From an uncultured Bacteroidota bacterium (GTDB lineage: Bacteria; Bacteroidota; Bacteroidia; Flavobacteriales; UBA7312): a stretch of DNA of 51,131 bases. Location of the stretch: positions 1 through 51,131 of the forward strand of contig CACHMF010000010.1 of NCBI GenBank assembly GCA_902580855.1, given 5' to 3'. A program made the translations under genes and the position numbers. The notes under the pieces are model-generated. The model had not been told where the DNA came from and made no database searches. It saw only the letters and a list, made by a program, of their open reading frames with translations. Shown here piece by piece: positions 27,924 to 36,614 of this stretch (position 1 is the stretch's first letter; every line of letters begins with the position of its first letter).

Positions 27924-29102
27924 TTAGATAAGTTCGATAACCATGGCAGAAGCACCACCTCCTCCGTTGCAGATTCCAGCAGCACCAATTTTACCATTAT
28001 TTTGTTTTAATACATTGATTAATGTTACAATGATACGAGCTCCAGAACAACCTAGTGGGTGACCTAATGAAACAGCTCCACCATTTACATTTACTTTATT
28101 AGGTTCTAAGCCTAATTTCTCGATATTTGCTAATCCAACTACAGAGAACGCTTCGTTTAATTCGAAGAAATCTACATCAGCAGTTGTGATACCTGCTTTA
28201 TCTAAAGCTACAGGAACAGCCTTAGCAGGAGCAGTAGTAAACCATTTTGGCTCTTGAGCAGCATCAGCGTAGCTTTTCACTTTTGCTAAAGGAGTTAATC
28301 CTAGCTTAGTAGCTTTTTCAGCACTCATTAAAACTAAGGCAGCAGCACCATCATTTAAGGTAGAAGCGTTTGCTGCAGTAACCGTTCCGTCCTTTTGGAA
28401 TACAGGGCGTAAAGCAGGTATTTTTTCCATTTTCACATTCTTGTACTCTTCATCTTCAGAAACTACTAATACATCACCTCTTCTTTGAGGAACTTCTACA
28501 GGAACTACTTCGTCAGCGAATTTTCCTGCTTCCCAAGCAGCCGCACTTCTGTTGTACGATTCGATAGCAAAAGCATCTTGTTGTTCACGGCTAAAGTTCA
28601 TTTCACTTGCACAAACCTCTGCACAATTACCCATGTGTACTTTATTGTAAACATCTGTTAAGCCATCTTTTACTAATCCATCAATTAGCTTCATATCGCC
28701 TAGCTTTTGCCCGTTTCTACCATTACCTAAGTAGTGAGGAACAACTGACATATTTTCCATACCTCCAGCAATTACAACATCATTATCACCACACATGATG
28801 CTTTGTGCTGCTATCATTATTGACTTCATTCCTGATGAACAAACTTTATTGATAGTAGTACAAGGAACATTTTGAGATAAACCAGCAAACATAGCTGCCT
28901 GGCGAGCGGGCGCCTGTCCTAAGTTGGCTTGTAATACATTTCCCATATATACTTCGTTCACTTCTTCTGGTTTAATACCTGCTATTTCAACAGCTCCTTT
29001 AATAGCAGCTGCACCTAACTGAGTAGCAGACAAAGAAGATAATGCGCCTCCAAAGCTTCCTATTGGTGTTCTTACAGCAGACACGATAACTACTTCCTTC
29101 AT
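27924..29102 (-). CDS. Acetyl-CoA C-acetyltransferase (thiolase)
   Basis: The 392-residue enzyme has all thiolase landmarks: active cysteine in '[15 protein letters not shown]' (C88), '[20 protein letters not shown]' and the late '[19 protein letters not shown]'. It condenses two acetyl-CoA to acetoacetyl-CoA or runs the reverse beta-oxidation cleavage; direction is not decidable. It stands alone, with a terminator on its 3' side. Confidence 0.95.
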   Translation of the reverse strand: MKEVVIVSAVRTPIGSFGGALSSLSATQLGAAAIKGAVEIAGIKPEEVNEVYMGNVLQANLGQAPARQAAMFAGLSQNVPCTTINKVCSSGMKSIMIAAQSIMCGDNDVVIAGGMENMSVVPHYLGNGRNGQKLGDMKLIDGLVKDGLTDVYNKVHMGNCAEVCASEMNFSREQQDAFAIESYNRSAAAWEAGKFADEVVPVEVPQRRGDVLVVSEDEEYKNVKMEKIPALRPVFQKDGTVTAANASTLNDGAAALVLMSAEKATKLGLTPLAKVKSYADAAQEPKWFTTAPAKAVPVALDKAGITTADVDFFELNEAFSVVGLANIEKLGLEPNKVNVNGGAVSLGHPLGCSGARIIVTLINVLKQNNGKIGAAGICNGGGGASAMVIELI

Positions 29103-29267
29103 TGAATTTTGAATTAAATTTAACTCTTCTTTTTTGCAACTGTGAAGTTAGTAAAATTGAGGAAATTATGGAAAATAAATACTGTTGAAAAGAAGGATAA
29201 TACTTTCAATAAGCTACTTATTCCTTGTTTCTATTTTTTGGTATTTTCGTTGAAGACAATTCAGCCA

Positions 29268-31370
29268 ATGATTTTTTCTAAAATTCGAAACCATCACTCT
29301 TTTTTACAAAAAGCCTTATTATTTCTTTTAACAACAGTTCTTATTGTTTTGCTTTTCCCCAAAACAGGATCGTTTAAATATGAGTTTCAAAAAGGAACTC
29401 CTTGGAAACATGAAACTTTAATGGCACCTTATGATTTTCCAATTTTAAAATCTGATGAAGATATAAGTAAGGAGCGAGCTGAAATCAAAGAAAATCACAA
29501 AGCTACCCTGGTAATAGACCCTTTTTTATTTGAGTTGAAAGCAGAAGAGTTTATTAATGATTTTGAAGAAAAATGGGCTATTGATAAGCAAGTAAAAAAG
29601 GACAATAAATTCACTTTTTTCAATCTATTTAAAGAGAAAAAAATCAGCATTAGATCTAAAAAAGCAACACTTGCTAACTATGGATTACAAGTGCTGGAAA
29701 ATGTTTATGAAAAAGGTATTATTCAGCTAACTGATGAATTAGAACTTAAATCTGAAGATGAAGAAGTTTTACTGAAACGAGATAACATTGCAAAAAAAAT
29801 AGAATTAGGCGATTTGTACACCATACAAACGGCCTCTAATCATATTCATTCACTTAGTAAATTATCAGATCAAGAAAGTAATTTTTTAACTCCATTATTG
29901 TTGGATGCTTTAGAGCAAAATGTCTTCTTTGATCAGTCTGCAACAGAAAAAATGTTACAACAAGAGCTAGACAATCTATCTACAGCAAGAGGGATGGTAC
30001 AGCAAGGACAAGTCATTATTTCCCAAGGAGAGTTAATTACAGACGAAAAATATTTAGCATTGACTTCGTACAAGCAAAACTTCGAAGGGCAAAACTGGAA
30101 AGATGGCTCTGGAAATTGGTTTTTGATAGGTCAATTGTTATTAGTATTTGTAGCCTTGTTAATTTTCTACCTCTTTTTACAACAATTCAGACCAGATGTA
30201 TTAGCAGATAATACTAAGATTACATTCTTATTATCTATGATACTTTTAATGGTGCTTATGGGATCTTTAACGGTAGCTATTTCTACCAAACTCTTGTATC
30301 TCATGCCATTTTGTTTATTACCTATAATACTTAAGGCATTTTTTGATACACGATTAGCCTTGTTTACACATCTAATAGCTATTGTTATTATTGGTTTTTT
30401 AGTACCTAACTCATTCGAGTTTTTGTATTTACAACTGATGGCTGGTATTGTGTCTATCTTATCCGTTTTACAAATGTATAAGCGTGCTCAGTTATTTACC
30501 TCTGCTGCTAAAATTATAGCCATTTATTTTGCTTCTTATTTTGCGATGGCTTTGACACAAGAGGGAAGTGTTGATAATATTAAATGGATGAATTTTGTTT
30601 TATTTGCAGGTAATGGAGCACTTACGCTTTTTGCTTATCCAATGATTTTTGCTTTTGAAAAAACATTTTCTTTAGTTTCAGATGTATCACTTTTAGAACT
30701 TTCAGATACGAACAGTCCATTATTAAGAGAGTTAGCACAAAAAGCTCCAGGAACTTTTCACCATTCAATGCAGGTTGCTAATTTAGCAGAAGAAGGGATA
30801 TTAGAGATTGGGGGAAATGCTCTTTTGGTAAGAGCGGGAGCTCTATATCATGATCTTGGTAAAATGAAAAATCCTCAGTTTTTCATAGAAAATCAAAACA
30901 CTGGAATCAACCCTCATGATGAACTTTCATTTGAAGAGAGTGCACAAATTATTATTGAGCATGTCAAAAATGGAATAGCTATTGCCAAAGCATATAATTT
31001 ACCTGATGAATTAATAGATTTTATTAGAACTCATCACGGAACAAGTATGGTGCAGTATTTTTACAAGCAGTATGTAGCAAGTTTTCCTGATGAGATTGAG
31101 GTTTCAGAAAAGTTTACTTATCCTGGACCTAAACCTTATTCAAGGGAGACTGCTGTATTGATGATGGCAGATGGTGTTGAAGCTGCAGCTCGTTCACTAC
31201 AACAGCCAACAGCAGAAAGTATAGATCATTTAGTTGAGGGTATCATCAATAAACAAATAGACGAGGAACAGTTTGTGAATGCAGATATTACGCTTAAAGC
31301 CATTACTCAAATCAAGAAATTGTTTAAGAAGAAATTACAAAGTATACACCATGTTCGTGTAGCGTATTAA
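29268..31370 (+). CDS. 7TM-HD (PgpH-like) membrane phosphodiesterase
   Basis: The 700-residue protein has an N-terminal membrane helix (ALLFLLTTVLIVLLF), an extracytoplasmic domain of about 280 residues, seven membrane segments (about 285-465) and a cytoplasmic HD domain with 'FHHSMQVANLAEEG' (H498), 'ALYHDLGKM' (H528-D529), 'DFIRTHHGTSMVQYFY' and 'MMADGVEAAARSL'. This is the PgpH layout; characterised members hydrolyse c-di-AMP. I start it at the ATG at 29268 (MIFSKIRNHHS); the frame upstream reaches 29142 but its extra 42 residues look like translated leader. Confidence 0.9.
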   Translation: MIFSKIRNHHSFLQKALLFLLTTVLIVLLFPKTGSFKYEFQKGTPWKHETLMAPYDFPILKSDEDISKERAEIKENHKATLVIDPFLFELKAEEFINDFEEKWAIDKQVKKDNKFTFFNLFKEKKISIRSKKATLANYGLQVLENVYEKGIIQLTDELELKSEDEEVLLKRDNIAKKIELGDLYTIQTASNHIHSLSKLSDQESNFLTPLLLDALEQNVFFDQSATEKMLQQELDNLSTARGMVQQGQVIISQGELITDEKYLALTSYKQNFEGQNWKDGSGNWFLIGQLLLVFVALLIFYLFLQQFRPDVLADNTKITFLLSMILLMVLMGSLTVAISTKLLYLMPFCLLPIILKAFFDTRLALFTHLIAIVIIGFLVPNSFEFLYLQLMAGIVSILSVLQMYKRAQLFTSAAKIIAIYFASYFAMALTQEGSVDNIKWMNFVLFAGNGALTLFAYPMIFAFEKTFSLVSDVSLLELSDTNSPLLRELAQKAPGTFHHSMQVANLAEEGILEIGGNALLVRAGALYHDLGKMKNPQFFIENQNTGINPHDELSFEESAQIIIEHVKNGIAIAKAYNLPDELIDFIRTHHGTSMVQYFYKQYVASFPDEIEVSEKFTYPGPKPYSRETAVLMMADGVEAAARSLQQPTAESIDHLVEGIINKQIDEEQFVNADITLKAITQIKKLFKKKLQSIHHVRVAY

Positions 31371-31401
31371 AATTAAAGCTCACATTTGCGGGCTTTAATT
31401 T
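31370..31401. terminator. Bidirectional terminator between the HD gene and the Opp operon
   Basis: AAATTAAAGC and GCTTTAATTT form a 10-bp stem with a 12-base loop directly after the HD stop and 19 bases before the convergent permease stop. Confidence 0.75.
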
Positions 31402-31419
31402 ATGTCTAGTTTTGGTCCT

Positions 31420-32745
31420 TTAACTCTTCAACCTAGGGTCTAATGCATCTCTTAATCCTTCTCCAATAAGGTTGTAAATGGTAATCGTTATAAAAATGGC
31501 AAATCCTGGGAACATTACCAACCACCAAGCTTCAAATTCCTGACGACCTAAGTTCAATAAAGAACCCCAAGTAACCATATCGTCTGGCACACCAATACCT
31601 AAGAATGAAAGAGAACTTTCAATCAAGATTGCTGAAGCAATACCAAAGGCTATAGAAACGAATACTGGAGCTAATGCATTTGGTAAAGCGTGCTTCACAA
31701 TAGCTCTAAAATTAGAGTATCCTAATGATTTAGCGGCTTGTACAAACTCTAATTCTCTTAAGCGTAAAAATTCCGCTCTCGTAAAACGTGCTATACCTGT
31801 CCAAGAAGTTAAACCAATAATAGTCATAATTAACCATATGCTTCTAGTGAAAATAGCTGATATAGTAATGATTAAAATTAATCTTGGAATAGAATTTAGT
31901 AATTCAATTCCTCTAGAAACAAAAGTGTCAATAGGTACACTTATTTCATCTTTGAGTTTTCCAATCATTAAGAATCGACTAATAAATCTTAATCCGACAA
32001 TAATAACTGTAATTAGTAATAAACTCAACAAGAGCTCCCAAGATCCACTTGATCCGTTTTCGAAGGCATTTGAAATAGTGTATTTACGTACTCCAAAGCC
32101 ATAAAATAAACCAAGAAAAACACCGAGGATTGTTAAGTAATACTTAATTCTTGGCATACGTAAGTTTCTGTCTCCAAAGAAGCCAGCAATAGCCCCTAAA
32201 AATACACCTATGATGCTTGCAATTCCCATCGCTATAACACCTACCAATAAAGAAATTCTTGTTCCATGTATTAATCCAGAAGCAAGGTCTCTACCAATAT
32301 TATCGGTTCCCATAAAATGTCGCAATCTTCTTGGAGCTTCTACTATTTCGTTATTAAAATTTTTGATACGCTGTTCACCAAAAGGCGAAACATATTCTCT
32401 GTTGTAACGATCTCCTTTGTCAGGAGAGTAAGGAATAGGAGCCCATACAACGCTTTCTAAATCTAATTGTCTCCAATCTGTAATATCGTACTGTAACTCC
32501 TCTGTCTTTCCTGTTTCTAAATCTGTAAATGATTTACGAACGGTAGGGTCTGTTAAAGTAGCGAATGCAGGATAAACACTTTCTCCTTTATACTTGGCAT
32601 ATAATGGTTGGTCGTTTGCTATAAATGGAGCAAAAACGGCAATTAAAATCAATGTAATCAATATATATAGAGAATACAGTGCTGGCTTGTTTTTCTTAAA
32701 CTGATTCCAAGCGTACTTTTTAAAAGAAAAATTATTCTGCTCCAT
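31420..32745 (-). CDS. Peptide ABC transporter permease, OppC/DppC type
   Basis: The 441-residue inner-membrane protein has the permease EAA loop 'EFVQAAKSLGYSNFRAIVKHALPNA' and 'LGTDNIGRDLASGLIHGTR'-type start ('FMGTDNIGRDLASGLIHG'). It is longer than the usual 300 residues: about 100 extra residues follow the first membrane helix, and extra membrane segments separate 'GDRNLRMP' from 'IDTFVSRGIELLNSIP'. With OppB it would form the channel of a peptide or nickel-type importer. It is the last gene of the operon oppA-oppB-oppC. Confidence 0.9.
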   Translation of the reverse strand: MEQNNFSFKKYAWNQFKKNKPALYSLYILITLILIAVFAPFIANDQPLYAKYKGESVYPAFATLTDPTVRKSFTDLETGKTEELQYDITDWRQLDLESVVWAPIPYSPDKGDRYNREYVSPFGEQRIKNFNNEIVEAPRRLRHFMGTDNIGRDLASGLIHGTRISLLVGVIAMGIASIIGVFLGAIAGFFGDRNLRMPRIKYYLTILGVFLGLFYGFGVRKYTISNAFENGSSGSWELLLSLLLITVIIVGLRFISRFLMIGKLKDEISVPIDTFVSRGIELLNSIPRLILIITISAIFTRSIWLIMTIIGLTSWTGIARFTRAEFLRLRELEFVQAAKSLGYSNFRAIVKHALPNALAPVFVSIAFGIASAILIESSLSFLGIGVPDDMVTWGSLLNLGRQEFEAWWLVMFPGFAIFITITIYNLIGEGLRDALDPRLKS

Positions 32746-32748
32746 GTT

Positions 32749-34245
32749 TTATTTATATGAAATTCTTGGGTCTACAACTGCGTATAGAATATCTGAGATA
32801 AGGTATCCAATCATCGTTAAGAAACCAATGATGGTAAATACTGCAATAATCATTGGGTAATCTGAATTCAGGATAGAATTATAAATTTCGAATCCCAATC
32901 CAGGAATTGTAAAAATTGTTTCAATAATGATAGAACCACCAACAGCTAATGGGAAAATATTTGCAAAGACTGTAATAATAGGTAGTAATGAGTTTCTCAA
33001 GGCATGTTTCATAACTACTGTTCCTTCACCTAAACCTTTTGCCCTTGCAGTACGAATGTAATCTTGTCCAAATACATCAATAACTCCTACGCGCATAATT
33101 CTACTTAAAAAGGCGAAAGAGCTATAAACATAAGTAACTAACGGCAATATAAAGAATGGTGCTCTATGTTTTAGTTTATCCCAATTACTCCATTCAGGGT
33201 CAAATAGTGTAGCATCTTGAATGCCTGAAACAGGAAACCATCTTAACATATCTGGATTTGCAAAGGTGTACAACAACAAAACGCCGATAAAGAAACTAGG
33301 CATTGAGTATAGGATAAATACAATAATAGAAGATATTCTATCGAAAGTAGAGTCTTTTCTGTAAGCTGAGTAAATACCTAGTGGAATACTAATTAAATAA
33401 GCCAATAACACCGAGATAATTGTGAATGTAAAAGAAATCCAAACACGACTCCAAATCTTTTCGCTAATTGGTTGACTATCAATATATGAAAAGCCAAAAT
33501 CTCCTCTTATCACTCCGTGTCTATCCTTACCATTTCCAAACAACCAAAAGTGATACTGATTACCTAATCCATACCAGATAATAGTTGGAATATAAGTTTT
33601 CCATCTTTCTTCATTCTCTAACATGAATTGGTATTTCTCTTTAGCATTTGTAAAGACAGGCTTTATTTCTCCGAAAAATGGATATGTAGTATAGAGTTTA
33701 TTTAAACTTTCCCATTTTGCATTTAAAACTGCAGGGCTTGCAGTTTCCATCATTGCACTAATATCAAAACTGGATTGTGTAATAACATCGTTTATTTCGT
33801 TTTTACTGTAAAGTGGCTTTCCGTTTTCATCCTTGAGGTTTATATGAATTTCATCCATATTTAATGAGGAATGAGCTAATTGAACTTCTGCTAACTGATG
33901 GAAATAATTAGAAACATTGTCCCAATTTCCATATTGATGCGATAACTCGCTTAATGTAGCAGCGTGTGCTTTATCTTCTACACGATACAGGGTGTCGCAA
34001 TCACTCTTAGAGCCAAAGCTGAAATAGAAAACAGGTAAATCTAACCCTAGTTTTTTTCGCAGTTCTTGTTTAACTTTTTTAGTAGCATTAGATTGTTCGT
34101 TTGCAGCCCCTTCCTTATCTGCAGAGTTTGATAACTTTTCTACAGGATCTCCTGGAGCATTGATGTTAATAACAAATGCTAATAGCGAAATAGCTATCAA
34201 CATAGGGATGAAAATGAGAATTCTTTTTACAATATATTTTAACAT
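32749..34245 (-). CDS. Peptide ABC transporter permease, OppB/DppB type, with large periplasmic insertion
   Basis: The 498-residue protein starts with the usual OppB helix (MLKYIVKRILIFIPMLIAISLLAFVI) and 'NAPGDPVEKL', then carries an insertion of roughly 180 residues before the canonical 'IRGDFGFSYIDSQPISEKIW' and EAA loop 'DYIRTARAKGLGEGTVVMKHALRNSL'. Normal OppB proteins have about 310 residues. The insertion is predicted to be periplasmic and could contact the binding lipoprotein. The two permease genes are separated by 3 bases. Confidence 0.9.
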   Translation of the reverse strand: MLKYIVKRILIFIPMLIAISLLAFVININAPGDPVEKLSNSADKEGAANEQSNATKKVKQELRKKLGLDLPVFYFSFGSKSDCDTLYRVEDKAHAATLSELSHQYGNWDNVSNYFHQLAEVQLAHSSLNMDEIHINLKDENGKPLYSKNEINDVITQSSFDISAMMETASPAVLNAKWESLNKLYTTYPFFGEIKPVFTNAKEKYQFMLENEERWKTYIPTIIWYGLGNQYHFWLFGNGKDRHGVIRGDFGFSYIDSQPISEKIWSRVWISFTFTIISVLLAYLISIPLGIYSAYRKDSTFDRISSIIVFILYSMPSFFIGVLLLYTFANPDMLRWFPVSGIQDATLFDPEWSNWDKLKHRAPFFILPLVTYVYSSFAFLSRIMRVGVIDVFGQDYIRTARAKGLGEGTVVMKHALRNSLLPIITVFANIFPLAVGGSIIIETIFTIPGLGFEIYNSILNSDYPMIIAVFTIIGFLTMIGYLISDILYAVVDPRISYK

Positions 34246-34255
34246 ATCTCAATCA

Positions 34256-36010
34256 TTAAGGCATAGGAGCCATGTTTTTGTATTCTTCTTTTAGTAGAAA
34301 GTTATTTATGATAAAACCTGGTTTCTCATAGAAGAAATCAGTGTTGTCAAATCTCTTATGTGCTACCAATTTTCTTTTCGGACTATACATAAATACATAT
34401 GGTTGGTCTTCATAGATTTTAGCTTGTAGTGCAAAAATTGCATTGCGGTGCTCTTCTGGGTCAATGGCTTTGTTTGCAGCATTAATTAAAGAGTCACTTT
34501 CTGCATCTCCAAATCCACAGAAATTAGAGCCTTTGTTTGCCCAAGAAGATGTGTGCCAAAGTTGATATGGGTTCGAATAAGAAGCAGAACCTCCCCAGCC
34601 ACCAAGCATCATATCAAAATCATGTTCTTGTGCATTTTTATAAAACAAAGTAAAATCCATCGGTGTTGGGATAGCTTCTACTCCTGCACGCCACATACTT
34701 TCTTTGATCATTAACGCCATTTCCTTAGACGATGCAGAGCTCATGTAACTCAATTGAAAAGAGAGTTGAAGCTTTTCTCCGTTCACCATTTTGTCTCGGA
34801 TATTATCTCCATCACTATCTGTCCAACCTGCCTCGTCAAGAAGTAATTTTGCTTTGTCTATATCTAGGGGAATTAACTCCAATGTATCATTATAATTCTT
34901 TTTTAGGTTTGATAGATTAGAAACCTGGCGAGAACCCTCTCCATGTAAAAGAACTTCAACAATTTCATCTACAGGGGTTAAGTAAGCCATTGCTCTGCGT
35001 ACAGTTACATCATCAAAAAAAGCCTTTCTCTTAATCCCGTCAGGACGCATGTTCATACCTAAGTAGTAAAAAGAATATTGGTTCATGAAGGCAGAATGGT
35101 AAGCATCATTAAAATAGTCGTGCTTTTGAAGTTTAAATAATTTAGACGTTCCAATTCTGTTCGTCACGTCTAATTCTTGACTTTTTAATGAAAGGAATAC
35201 AGCTGCATCATCTGTTATGATTTTAAAGATAATTTCTTTGGGATTGTTTTGATTATAGATAGAACTATCTGATTCTCCCCACCAATTATCTTTTTTTGCA
35301 ATAGTAATATAAGAACCTGTTTCCCATTCTGTTACCTGGTAAGGACCTAAGCCAACCAAGTTTTCCGGTTTGTAACGATTGTCTCCATGGTTAAAAGCAT
35401 TAAACCACTCCGACCATGATTCTTTTTCTTTGAATGTAGTTGCATGAATATCTTCAAAACTTAGGTCATCTAATACTCCGTCTGGATCCCAATGTGCTTT
35501 TTGTTGGATCCAAATTTCAGAATATATAGTAGAGTTTGACACATGCTTATCCCAAGCTATCATAGTAAACTTTCTTGGGTTTTCTGGATATAATTCTACA
35601 GACTTGATTACAGATGTATAATTTCCTCTAATTTGTGCATTATCTGTTAATGGACACAACTGTAATTTAGTTGTAAATAAAACATCTTCTGCTGTTATGA
35701 GTGTACCATCGTCCCATCTAATATCTTCTCTTAACTCAAAAGTATAGCGTAATCCATCTTCTGAAATTTCTGCTAGGTTTTTAGCTAGTGAAGGATAATA
35801 CTCTAAGCTTTCTAAATCAAGTTTTACCAAAGATTTTTGGGTGTAGTTAAAGATAAAAGAACGCATTACAGAGTTGTCATTAAAGGGATGTAGTCCATCT
35901 GGGTTCGATAGAATGTGACTCACCACAATGTTTTTAGAAAGGTCTCTTTTTTCTACGCAAGACGCTAAAACTGAAACGATTGCTAAAAGCCCTAAAATTC
36001 GTTTGAACAT
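34256..36010 (-). CDS. Peptide ABC transporter substrate-binding lipoprotein, OppA/DppA type
   Basis: The 584-residue lipoprotein (MFKRILGLLAIVSVLASC, lipobox LASC) belongs to the SBP_bac_5 family: 'YTFELREDIRWDDGTLITAEDVLFT', 'VGLGPYQVTEWETGSYITI', 'DVTVRRAMAYLTPVDEIV' and 'FDMMLGGWGGSASYSNPYQLW'. It binds peptides or similar solutes for the downstream permeases. The ATG at 36010 is chosen; one at 36031 sits at the -7 element TATCTTTG (36040-36033, minus strand). Genes for the two ATPases are not adjacent. Confidence 0.9.
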   Translation of the reverse strand: MFKRILGLLAIVSVLASCVEKRDLSKNIVVSHILSNPDGLHPFNDNSVMRSFIFNYTQKSLVKLDLESLEYYPSLAKNLAEISEDGLRYTFELREDIRWDDGTLITAEDVLFTTKLQLCPLTDNAQIRGNYTSVIKSVELYPENPRKFTMIAWDKHVSNSTIYSEIWIQQKAHWDPDGVLDDLSFEDIHATTFKEKESWSEWFNAFNHGDNRYKPENLVGLGPYQVTEWETGSYITIAKKDNWWGESDSSIYNQNNPKEIIFKIITDDAAVFLSLKSQELDVTNRIGTSKLFKLQKHDYFNDAYHSAFMNQYSFYYLGMNMRPDGIKRKAFFDDVTVRRAMAYLTPVDEIVEVLLHGEGSRQVSNLSNLKKNYNDTLELIPLDIDKAKLLLDEAGWTDSDGDNIRDKMVNGEKLQLSFQLSYMSSASSKEMALMIKESMWRAGVEAIPTPMDFTLFYKNAQEHDFDMMLGGWGGSASYSNPYQLWHTSSWANKGSNFCGFGDAESDSLINAANKAIDPEEHRNAIFALQAKIYEDQPYVFMYSPKRKLVAHKRFDNTDFFYEKPGFIINNFLLKEEYKNMAPMP

Positions 36011-36105
36011 AATCTTAATTTTTGAACTCATGCAAAGATAATATTCCACTTGATTTATGAAAGAAATACAGCATTAAAGTATGTAGAAATTATGCATGTA
36101 TTTTG

Positions 36106-36136
36106 TTTGCAGAATAATTGTTTTGATATAAATTTG
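36106..36136 (+). promoter_or_regulatory. Promoter of tRNA-Ser
   Basis: TTTG (36106-36109), a 19-base spacer and TAAATTTG (36129-36136) are an exact match to the Bacteroidota sigma-A consensus. The tRNA begins 15 bases further on. Confidence 0.85.
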
Positions 36137-36151
36137 CCCCCTCGTTCTTTT

Positions 36152-36238
36152 GGAGAGGTGCCGGAGTGGCCGAACGGGGCTCCCTGCTAAGGAGTTGTAC
36201 CTTTACGGGTACCGGGGGTTCGAATCCCTTCCTCTCCG
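36152..36238 (+). tRNA. tRNA-Ser(GCT)
   Basis: An 87-base cloverleaf with acceptor stem GGAGAGG/CCTCTCC, anticodon loop CTGCTAA giving GCT (reads AGC and AGU), a long variable arm as expected for serine (GTACC..GGTAC), and T loop TTCGAAT. Discriminator G; CCA is not encoded. Confidence 0.97.
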
Positions 36239-36254
36239 CATTTTTGAAATTGAG

Positions 36255-36285
36255 TTTGGCTGTGAACTAAAAATGTTTAGTTTTG
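36255..36285 (+). promoter_or_regulatory. Promoter of tRNA-Pro
   Basis: TTTG (36255-36258), 19 bases, TAGTTTTG (36278-36285): again an exact TTTG-N19-TAnnTTTG match, 10 bases before the tRNA. Each tRNA therefore has its own promoter. Confidence 0.85.
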
Positions 36286-36295
36286 CAGCCATTTT

Positions 36296-36370
36296 CGGGG
36301 TGTAGCGTAGCCCGGTTATCGCGCCTGCTTTGGGAGCAGGAGGTCGCAGGTTCGAATCCTGCCACCCCGA
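36296..36370 (+). tRNA. tRNA-Pro(TGG)
   Basis: A 75-base cloverleaf with acceptor CGGGGTG/CACCCCG, anticodon TGG in loop TTTGGGA on stem CCTGC/GCAGG, T loop TTCGAAT and discriminator A; CCA is not encoded. Its 3' half (from about 36345) is the likely attachment site of the island that follows, since an integrase gene lies 245 bases downstream in the same direction; the second copy of the site is not in the window. Confidence 0.97.
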
Positions 36371-36392
36371 CAAACATTTCACTCTAATTTTT

Positions 36393-36420
36393 AAGAGACT
36401 CTAATCAGAGTCTCTTTTTA
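36393..36420 (+). terminator. Terminator after tRNA-Pro
   Basis: AAGAGACTCT and AGAGTCTCTT form a perfect 10-bp stem with loop AATC, followed by a T run. It ends the tRNA transcript and marks the start of the 194-base non-coding stretch before the integrase. Confidence 0.9.
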
Positions 36421-36498
36421 TTTGCCTGATTTTCAGTATTTTATTGGATAAAGAGATTTAAATCTTATAACATTTATATATCAATTCTATATATAGGC

Positions 36499-36520
36499 TT
36501 TATCAGATTTTTATCAGATT
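36499..36520 (+). repeat. Perfect tandem duplication of 11 bp (TTTATCAGATT x2)
   Basis: Two adjacent identical 11-bp units in the gap between tRNA-Pro and the integrase. The unit length is one helical turn, so the copies face the same side of DNA. This suggests a protein-binding site such as an integrase arm site or directionality-factor site; not proven. Confidence 0.75.
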
Positions 36521-36591
36521 TATATAGTGTTAATTATCAAATAGTTATCACATAATATTATGTTTATCCTTAGAAAATTAGTTAATAATTG

Positions 36592-36613
36592 ACTCCCGAA
36601 TTACTCCCGAATT
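36592..36613 (+). repeat. Perfect tandem duplication of 11 bp (ACTCCCGAATT x2)
   Basis: A second, unrelated pair of adjacent 11-bp units ends one base before the integrase ATG, 93 bases from the first pair. Position over the start region suggests autoregulation of the integrase or an arm-type site. Confidence 0.75.
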
Positions 36614-36614
36614 A

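Noticed and set aside
29142-29267. Upstream start for the 7TM-HD protein
   Set aside because: The extra 42 residues do not belong to the family and overlap the promoter region shared with the divergent thiolase gene.
36152-36370. Shared TTCGAATCC in tRNA-Ser and tRNA-Pro as a pair of attachment repeats
   Set aside because: This is the conserved T-loop of all tRNAs and says nothing about integration.
36371-36614. CRISPR array from the short repeats before the integrase
   Set aside because: There are only two copies of each repeat, directly adjacent without spacers, and no cas gene is near.
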